From Trichobilharzia szidati (taxonomy: Eukaryota > Platyhelminthes > Trematoda > Strigeidida > Schistosomatidae), in the NCBI GenBank assembly GCA_944472155.2, contig OX235271.1, positions 68,616,416 through 68,680,415 of the forward strand: DNA of 64,000 nucleotides, given 5' to 3'. The notes under the pieces were generated by a model. The model made no database searches and was not told where the DNA came from. It saw nothing but the letters and a program-made list of their open reading frames with translations. Shown here piece by piece: positions 56,411-64,000 of this stretch; the stretch's first letter is position 1, and each line of letters starts with the position of its first letter. The position numbers and the translations under genes are program-made.

Positions 56411-56625
56411 ACTCCTCTATGTTCTGAATAAAACAGGGCTTCAGTAGTAGTGGTGTTGTTTTACGGAATGAGGTTGCTATCTTCATGTCCAACCTTCCTT
56501 ACTTTTGTGTCTTACTACCACCTAGTAGACCAGGCGAGATTCAGGGATGCGTCGTCCGAGAATCTAACCCGAACCACCAGCTTGACTGACGAGCATTTTA
56601 CAAGTTCTCCACTACAACTTGCTCA
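56411..56625 (-). repeat. tRNA-headed SINE, worn copy
   Basis: The order cttcagtagtagtggtgttg, ggaatgaggttgctatcttc, ctaacccgaaccaccagc follows the better copy at 61896-62126. Confidence 0.6.
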
Positions 56626-56960
56626 TTTGACTTTCAGTCAATAGATCCCGGGCTCTATTATTGCCCCACATGTCTACCTCAGCCTGGGTAGCTGGCAAGG
56701 TGGTGTTATCAGTTCGCACACAATAAGTATGCGATTTATGACCAGATACCGGATAATTGATTACTAACTATTAATTCTGTGAAATACTTCCCCCCTCTTG
56801 GGCCTCTACAGTAGTTCTTATGTTGCCTATACTGATAGCAGTTTTCACAATCATTATGACTGACTTCACAATTTAATATCAATTTCTAATCTAGGGATGT
56901 TTTATTCCGTGAAAACGGATTTTACTGTGAACTGTATTAATGTGGTGAGATGTTAAACAA

Positions 56961-57285
56961 TAATTAGTATTTAATTGGTGGATAGTGACTAGCAGTGGAA
57001 TCCAGGACGCGCATTTCGTCCTATTTGGGACCCGTGAACTGGATGTGCCTGCATTCCGGGGTGAGTGAGTGGTGATGTTTCCACCGAGGCTCAAGCCCAA
57101 GTGGTCTAGGGGATAACGCTTTGGCGTTTGAAACTATGGGCACTGGGTTCGACCCTCAATGAGAACATCATCACCCACTGCGGAATGCAGGTACATCCAG
57201 TTGACTATTCTCAAATAGGACGAAATGAGCATCCTGGATTCCACTGCTAGTTAGTCACCATCTACCAATTAACTTCTAATAACAT
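56961..57285. repeat. Two Smalpha-like hammerhead SINE copies in inverted orientation
   Basis: The arm 56962-57058 is nearly the reverse complement of 57181-57280. Between them lies a tRNA-like segment with A box GTGGTCTAGGGGATAACG (57101) and B box GGGTTCGACCC (57145). The plus-strand copy has CAAATAGGACGAAATG and CATCCTGGATTCCAC, the Smalpha hammerhead signature, but its core reads TTGACTA; the minus copy reads TTCACGG at the same place. Both ribozymes should be inactive. Confidence 0.75.
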
Positions 57286-58234
57286 GATCACACATCATTG
57301 AAGCATCTGCGCAAGAAGCCGACATGTCAACCTGAGACCGAGCAATTGGGTTCAATCAATCGACGGGAAAATCTAAAAATTGAATTAAATAATTAGTATT
57401 ATGGAGGTACATATCACACAAGTCTATCTTGAAGTATGAAGAATACCCTTGTGATGTAAGTATAAAAAACAAATTAGCAAAGAGTACTCTTTTCGTAACT
57501 CCACTTCGAAGGTATACAGTTGTCTAGTGTTCTAAAAGATCCATTGAACGCCAGAACATTTCAAAATTACATATCGGGAAAAATAATGAATAAATTACGT
57601 AACTTAACCATGCTGTTTTACGTAATCTAATCCAATCCCTCTCAGAAATAATCATCACTGTAACTGTAAGCGCTCAGCAAACAAACAGAATTACTGTTCA
57701 TAAGAGTAAGAGATTCATAACATGCTTAATGTTATCTACTAAAATTAAAAGTTTGAAAAGAAAAAGAAGGATGAATGAATATGGATTACATGTGCCAAAT
57801 TAAGTAAAAGATCTAAGCTTGTCACCTAGACATATTCGAATTGACTCAGTGTGTCTATAAGCGTACTCCAGCTATTTAGAGTAGCATAAATAGTTCAAAT
57901 AAGCAGGTAGTTTTCTTATAATCCCTTAAAATTATTCCTTGTTGAAAACGATAGTCCACTGCGTGTTGGCATTGGATTATAATCATTTCACATAAAATTA
58001 AAATCATCAAATATAGAATATGTGCACATCTTTTAAGAAGAAGAAATAAAAGTATCATATCCTTCTGTCAAATTCTTCGCTGTATTCTGTTTAGCTGTTG
58101 CATTCATATGACTTAAAGCTCCAAGTTATATTACTTTCATTTATATTACATACGTTCATATGTATTAATATGGCGTAAATGTGTGAGAGAGAGTGACTAC
58201 TCATGTGTATATCAAGGGAAACTTATCTGTTATT

Positions 58235-58445
58235 GGATTTCATCATGAGCTGACATTGGTTAGAAAACCATTGGAAAACCTGCAGGGAGTACTGGATAGC
58301 TGTTTTTGTCCTAGTTTGGGACGCTTCAGCAGTACGCACCCACACTGCGGGGTTCGAACCCAGGACCTACTAGTTACAAGGCGAGCTAGTAGACCATTAG
58401 GCCCTTGTGGGACCCGATCCAATGGCCAACCCATGAATTCTAACC
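58235..58445 (-). repeat. Hammerhead SINE, near full length, mutated core
   Basis: On the minus strand: tRNA-like head (GGTCTACTAGCTCGCCTTGT), B box GGGTTCGAACCCC (about 58343-58355), then stem I GTACTG and core CTGAAGC (last A changed to C). After stem II the GAA is AAA. The ribozyme is not expected to cut. The tail runs to ATGATGAAATCC. Confidence 0.75.
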
Positions 58446-59634
58446 TCGGCCAATTGACGAAATAGCGCGTCCACTAGCCAATGTTTTCGGCGAGTATTTG
58501 TCCTCTCACCGGACCTGCTGCACCCTACTGGTCATGCCTTCCCACTAGAACCCCAGGTAACAACCTACCTACCTACCTACAAACCAATACTTGAATATCT
58601 GTTATTCTCTAAACGGAGCAAAAACCATCGTAATGATTATTTGTAGTCTTTCACTATTATTTTCAAGTTTTTGCAGATAATCACAATGAACACCACATAA
58701 AGTATACATTACTTATATTTTGACTTTATTTTTGGTTCTCCAGCCTATTTATTATTATGTGTCATATACTAGTCTGTTAATTTCTTTACTCACATATTCT
58801 TTCTTACACACTTGTTTTTTATCACTCGATATATTTCTATCTTGATGTATGCCAGTTACCACCAGGTAAATCATGTGATGCCTGACTGACTCTTCATTCT
58901 GACCTATTACAGTAATTATTTCTAATTTTAGAAAGAAAAAAAAAGTAATGATTTTGCTTCACAATGATATGTGTATAGGTTATATACTACTACCCTTCTG
59001 TCTGCATCGAATTTAAGCTGAGATGACTCAATTCAGTTGTGTAAGTCAGTCTGTAAGCTTAAACTATGGCTGCCTTCATTCGTGGTGTTTTGTCATTCAC
59101 AGTATGTGTTTCACTTGACGATGATGACGACAATGATGACACCATTAGTGCACCATGAATTTTCATAAACAGCATATCGATGATAATCACTGGAGGTTAG
59201 AGAGAGATATTTTAAGTGTGTGTGTGTGTGAAACCATATCGAGTGTTTATCAACACAAAAATGACATATCATTGTTAATTATAAGTTTAGTTGTTTACTG
59301 TTGACAGTAAATGAAAACGGATGAATAGTGTCCAATTATGACACACATGATAAACAGAAACATACATGCACACAGAGATGTGTATGTGTGTGTGTATTGT
59401 TTATCTGCACTCAATCTTGTTTACACACATTGTTTGTGATTGATTGTGAACCCTAACTTGGTAAAAATCACTCATTTTTGGTAGATGATACCTTATCGAG
59501 TGTTGGCTATCTGTCATGCGATAAAAATTTTTTATTATTATTATTACCTAACTGAAATTCATGTGTGTTCACATAACCTAACTTACTTAGCTCATAGTGA
59601 CTTCTGCTACATATTCCGTTCTATTGTTGTTACC

Positions 59635-59656
59635 TTGTGTGTGTGTGTGTGTGTGT
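59635..59656. repeat. (TG)n microsatellite
   Basis: About eleven GT units; smaller TG runs occur at 59216-59230 and 59385-59396. Confidence 0.9.
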
Positions 59657-59929
59657 CTCGTAATTGACTGACAAAAACAAAGCGTAAATATCATCAATGG
59701 TGAGATCATGTGTATGCCACACTTTGTAAATCTTCCATAACAAACAGGAAGGCACAGTTAAAGTAATGTGATTTTTCAGCATCAGCATATTTGTATTTGT
59801 ATTTGTGGGCTTGCATGGTTTACCTGTAATTTGATCACACATTCGTTTTACGTATATACGAACATATGGAGCATATCTCTCAAATTTTCTTTATCTAATC
59901 TATTTGACTTATAAGCCTTTTTCAAATAC

Positions 59930-60420
59930 ACTTAGTTGGAATTGTTAAGATGAAGACTAACTGACTGAGTGGTTTCAGTGTAGAACTTTGCGCACAGATG
60001 TGCAGCAGTTCAAGTTGCTACACTCCATGTAGAGCGCATAAAGTAAGAGAAGAGAGATAATAAACAGGAATATGAGGCAGAAAGCATAGTAATACGGAAG
60101 AATAATAGCATTTTATTGAATATTATAAATCACAAAGAGTGAATACTTCTGCACCATTGAGCCATATCACCGATTTTCTCCAACCATTGGTTTTTACCAT
60201 CCCAAGGACCCCAACCAGACTGGCAGTCTACATCTCCCTGCGTAGCTTTAAGTAACTGATGTGGTGGATTTCATTGACTGATGCCATGCCACCACTAGCT
60301 CTTCCAACCTGATTCTATCTTAGCTAAGATTGTCCGTCGAGCAAGGCGATGGCTAGACATGCATGCGTAACACATGTCCTAACCATCTCTCTCAATCGGT
60401 GTAACTTCACAACCGCGTCG
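59930..60420 (-). mobile_element. Non-LTR retrotransposon 3' tail
   Basis: On the minus strand, a worn coding end (RLARRTILAKIESGW-like near 60310-60370) and a 3' UTR with gctgcacatctgtgcgcaaa, matching the 49.6 kb copy. Confidence 0.55.
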
Positions 60421-60439
60421 ATTGATTTTCCCTCCTTGC

Positions 60440-60615
60440 CTGCCTTTACGCCGGTGCCACAGTGGTAGAATGCTTGCCAACCACGTTGCTGGTCTGGCGT
60501 TCGATCCCCGGCCGACGCACACCTGATATTAATGGTTGGCCTGCAAATTTGGGCTACTGATATCGCATGCTGAAAATTCCATACTTGTACCAAAAATACG
60601 GTGTGAAAACAAACT
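60440..60615 (+). repeat. tRNA-Gly-like SINE
   Basis: The head GTGCCACAGTGGTAGAATGC has a tRNA-Gly-like A box, then GCGTTCGATCCCCGGC as B box, then a body with gctgaaaattccatacttgt. It lacks the pairing expected of a working tRNA gene. Confidence 0.65.
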
Positions 60616-60961
60616 GTAATCGAAAATAAATATATATTCCCTCATACTGCGTTGATGGTTCAGCGACATAACTCTCGCGTCAACCACGCACTTAGTCTGC
60701 AGTTCGATGTCTGTCTTTTAGCCGATAGTAATCCTGGTAAAGAGAATGAAGCCAGCAACCCAATCTCATAAAAAAGAAAAATCATCACTACTGAGACTTT
60801 AAAGCCCTATATTCCACTTGGAATATGTTCTCTCGGAATACTCGAAAGCATCTGCTGAAATGAGAATTAATCAATCAATACATACAGTTTAAACTCTCTG
60901 CTTCATATCTTGTATTGACTAGTCTAATTTCTATGTTACTATATTTCTCACATAATTTACG

Positions 60962-60962
<1 letters not shown>

Positions 60963-60994
<32 letters not shown>
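60963..60994. repeat. (TA)n microsatellite
   Basis: Sixteen TA units. Confidence 0.95.
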
Positions 60995-61000
<6 letters not shown>

Positions 61001-61689
61001 AAGCGCAGGATAAAATAAGTTAGAATTGTATTTTTGTGAAAGTGACTAATTTTCGATTTGATAGATTAGGCAGTATAGATTTTCTTTATGATAGACATTT
61101 TAGGGCTATGATACATCACAGTATGGTCGCCTAACTTTCTACCGATGAGCCACAGGTTTGAGCCCCACCCCACTTACTACCACGTTTTAGGTGACCTGGT
61201 AGCTCTATTAGCTCCCACAGAATAGGTGTAGTCCATTGCCAACTGTATATGAATGCAAGTGACTGATAGATAAGGTTTCTTCACTCTCAGCAATCGTACT
61301 ACATATTTATTATGTTTCAACAATTATGAGGAAGTAGGAAAACCACTTGATGATAATGATCACTGCAAATAATCATATATGTTACCATTATTTAAAGATA
61401 TCTCAAATTCCGCAAACAATTCTCGCCTTTTTGGAATTTATTTGAAATGTTTACACGTATTTGTTTTGTTGGTTATTGTGGTATATTAAACGAAAGATAC
61501 GGCATTTAAATTGGATCAGATTTCTAGTGGTAATTCACTTAATCAGAATTTAATGCCTAAGTCAACTCACTATCATTATAAGGTACTATCTTCGTCGATC
61601 TTGGGAGTGGGTAAAAGTGTGGACGACTACTAATTTCCGGTTCTCTACGCCATGGAAGTTGATTTCTTCTTGGAGTAGTTGAAATATAA

Positions 61690-62400
61690 GTAGTATTAGT
61701 GTTGTTGACTTATCGCGCAGAGCCGGTCACATATACGACCGGTTTAAAGTGATTTCTGGCCTTGTTGAACAATATTAACTGATACAGTTAGGGAGGTGGT
61801 CATAACAGAATATATGATATCAATCCATGAGGTCTTTGACGGTTAATTTGAGTCACGTGGGGGTAGTTGTAGACTATTTGGCTAGGCTCTTCGATTTTTT
61901 TTTCCTTCACGTTCTCAGTGGAACATAGGGCTTCAAGCTAGTGGCTTGAAGTTTCTGTAGCAGTGTTTATGTTTACAGGATGGGGTTGCTAGCCTCATGC
62001 CCGACCTTTCCTCTTCGCCAGCATTATTTCTGGATTAGCGAGGTAAAGGAGTGCGTCGGCTGGGGATCGAACCCCGGACCATGTGCATGGTCGGCGAGCG
62101 TCCTAACCGCTGTGCCACCAACGCCCAGGCTCTTCGATACGCTAAGAGAATCGATAGCTTAAGACTGTTGGCTGCCTAGCTCAAAATGGTTCAGATGCAT
62201 TCACTCTTTGGGAACTCTCAGAGTCATTAAATTCTCATTATTGTTCATCTAATAATAATTTCCGTTTATTATCATTTCTTTACATTTCCTTTTTTTCTCC
62301 CAACCTATTTGTATACTTTATGTGGTGTGACAACTTGAACTTGTCTACCTTTTCGCTAAGCTATACTTTGAAAATTCAGTTGACTTTCAAAGTGACAAAA
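61690..62400 (+). mobile_element. Non-LTR tail split by a SINE
   Basis: Same family as 49.6 kb: ccatgaggtctttgacggtt, tgtagactatttggctaggc, and after the SINE gcattcactctttgggaact and the UTR gtgtgacaacttgaacttgt. Confidence 0.55.
61896..62126 (-). mobile_element. tRNA-headed SINE with 12-bp target duplication
   Basis: Flanked by AGGCTCTTCGAT at 61884-61895 and 62127-62138. On the minus strand it starts GGGCGTTGGTGGCACAGCGG (A box region), has B box GGGGTTCGATCCCC (about 62064-62078), and ends in a run of A (the T run at 61894-61903). It looks the youngest SINE of its family in the window. Confidence 0.85.
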
Positions 62401-62575
62401 GTTTATTATAACAATATTTATTCACTATACTTATCTAAAATACACCTCAGAGTTAATTAAATTATCATTATTATCATGCAAATAATAATTTTTGTTTTCT
62501 ATTATTCTATTCCTAAAATGACGGTATTTTGTCTTCATTCACTGTATATGCTGTTGTTTTTTCCTTTTTGTGTAG

Positions 62576-62772
62576 CTCTTCAAATTTGCTTATGCTTACA
62601 AGTGTCGACGAATCCATGGTGGATTTCCTAGTTTTCTTGTGGATCGATTAGTTTTCCGTAAGGTTAGATCACTTATGGGTGGTCGAATTCGTTATATTGT
62701 TAGTGGTGGAGCACCATTGTCAGAAGATTCACATTTATTCACAAATATATGCATAGCACCTATCCTTCAAGG
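62576..62772 (+). CDS. ACSL: ACSL exon 6
   Basis: Reads LFKFAYAYKCRRIHGGFPS, LVFRKVRSLMGGRIRYIVSG then GGAPLSEDSHLFTNICIAPI and LQG, matching the SGGAPLS box of ACSL enzymes. It ends two bases into a codon at GTAAGC (62773); the next exon (expected to begin with the YGLTE box) is beyond the window. Confidence 0.9.
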
Positions 62773-63062
62773 GTAAGCTTTTCTGTGTGTTGTATTTCCA
62801 ACTGTAATTCGTGTGTATGTATGTGTGTGTGTTTGTTACTCAGTTGTAGAAATCACATGCTTTATCGAGTTTTATGTGGTTCATTCAACTACAGAACATT
62901 TAACTCATCCCACCTAATATATTGATCTCTGTACTCGCGGGGGTGAGTGGGGGAAAGGTGGCGATAAGTTTTCGTCTCAAATTTCCTGTTGGAAAATACC
63001 CATCAGAGAAATCTTTATATTGAACGGGATTTTGGGGTGATGTGGGTACATACATCCTGTCA

Positions 63063-63790
63063 CTTCCTTTTTAGTATGTTCATTTTGCTAAAATACAACA
63101 GACAACGATCAGCATAAATGGGAGGAATATGAAAGAAACAACCTCCTTTACCTACTAACCTGGGAAGCATCGATTCAGCTACAGGCCGCCGGAGCTGACG
63201 AGGATATCAAAGCAAGAATCGGAAAAGCAAGACAAGCTTTCACTACTCTCAAGTCTGTGTGCAGGAGGTCAACAACAGTCAAAATCAAAAATAACATCCG
63301 GATTTTCAACTCAGTGCTACTCACTATACGGATCAGAGACTTGCACTGCGCGTCATAAAGGCATCTCAAACAAACTACAGACCTTCATTAACAGTTGTCT
63401 TCACTCAATACCGGTCAAGATCAGATGGCCGGCCAGAAAAGATCAGCGACAGGGATCTCTGGCAATGAGCGAACCAACCCAGAAGGAACCGATTGTGAAA
63501 CAAATAGGCAGGAAGAAATGGAGATGGATTGGCTGGCCATACTCTGAGCAAAGAAACCATCAAGTGACATCACTAGACAACCATTACTGGAGTGGAACCC
63601 GAAAGGGAAGTGGCGAGTTGGTCGTCCAAGGGTGAGGGTGAATTGGAGGAGGTCATGTGAAGTCAAGAGGAGATGAAAACGTGTGGGCAGACTTGGAACC
63701 AGGTGAAGACTGTAGCAGAGAACCGAACGCAATGGAGACGCGTGGCTGAAGCCCTATGTTCCTCTAGGAATTAAAGGAAACAATAATAAT
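63063..63790 (+). mobile_element. RTE-like 3' end in ACSL intron 6
   Basis: Worn coding sequence: EEYERNNLLYLLTWEASIQL, then KARIGKARQAFTTLKSV, FSTQCYSLYGSETCTA (with a frame change), and WRWIGWPYSEQRNHQVTSLD; it ends at a UTR gctgaagccctatgttcctc and an AATAAT tail (63780-63797). It is the same family as the antisense copy at 2658-4110. Confidence 0.8.
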
Positions 63791-64000
63791 AATAATTTTG
63801 TTAAAATAACCCAGATGTATGTGTATACACTCTTTATCGTCTTTGAAATTCAAAATAATAATATTCACTGATTCATTCTTCTTTCAGTAAATGTTTGTCC
63901 ATTGTAGTGTCTTTCTTTGGAAGTTTGGTAACTGGGACTCACTTTTGTACAAAGTTCCGCGTCGAATTATCGAATATCTCTGCTCATATTTTCCAACTAT

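Larger units (their letters stand above)
54974..62575 (+). other. ACSL intron 5 (7.6 kb), repeat-filled
   Basis: GTAAGT to GTGTAG, phase 0. Contains a solo LTR, several SINEs, Smalpha-like inverted copies, non-LTR tails and TG/TA repeats. Stretches 55030-55800, 57290-58180 and 58580-59900 show nothing recognisable beyond simple repeats. Confidence 0.8.

Noticed and set aside
57094..57170. A genuine tRNA gene (A and B boxes present)
   Set aside because: It sits within Smalpha-like SINE sequence and I could not see a complete cloverleaf. The same holds for the tRNA-like heads at 52.0, 58.35, 60.45 and 62.07 kb.
57181..57248. Active Smalpha hammerhead
   Set aside because: The core strand reads TTGACTA instead of CTGATGA, so the ribozyme should be dead.
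1..64000. CRISPR arrays, operons or other bacterial features
   Set aside because: No regularly spaced repeats with unique spacers; split genes and eukaryotic retroelements show this is nuclear eukaryotic DNA.

Overview
The window is eukaryotic nuclear DNA, most likely from a blood fluke (schistosome) or a close trematode relative. The case rests on four things: an AT-rich sequence with long introns; split genes with GT-AG junctions; CsRn1-type Ty3/gypsy elements, RTE-like, Penelope-like and BEL/Pao-like retroelement pieces; and tRNA-headed SINEs that carry hammerhead ribozymes, including Smalpha-like copies. The species cannot be fixed from sequence alone.

Layout. 1-5.9 kb: retroelement debris and a two-exon gene for a small secreted beta/gamma-crystallin-domain protein (2332-5675, +), whose intron holds an antisense RTE reverse transcriptase split by a solo LTR. 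6.7-12.05 kb: an LTR retrotransposon (element 1) with LTRs that look identical but a broken pol and a SINE in its integrase. 12.28-18.64 kb: two tandem copies of a second gypsy family sharing LTRs (LTR-body-LTR-body-LTR), both with the same in-frame deletion of most of pol. 19.3-26.4 kb: a decayed relative of that family, split by a third, minus-strand element (19800-24601) with a 4-bp target duplication and an inverted 3' end. 26.95-30.1 kb: a heavily decayed fourth gypsy copy. 32.1-36.5 kb, minus strand: an unusual intronless chimera of about seven alpha-spectrin repeats joined in frame to a dipeptidyl-peptidase III-like segment, followed by a BEL/Pao-type DUF5641 tail and a probable polypurine tract and LTR. 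36.6-42.6 kb: mostly unassigned, with one gypsy scrap and a perfect 39-bp palindrome. 42.68 kb to the window end: six exons of a long-chain acyl-CoA synthetase (ACSL3/4 type, +), continuing past 64 kb, with introns full of SINEs and non-LTR tails.

Only the crystallin-like protein and the acyl-CoA synthetase look like ordinary host genes. The most notable observations are the spectrin/DPP III/BEL chimera, in which two of the three expected zinc ligands are replaced; a G_GGA_AAC slippery heptamer at the gag/pol overlap of two divergent gypsy families, lost where a third family has fused the frames; a SINE hammerhead with an intact core; and a GC-AG intron in the acyl-CoA synthetase gene.
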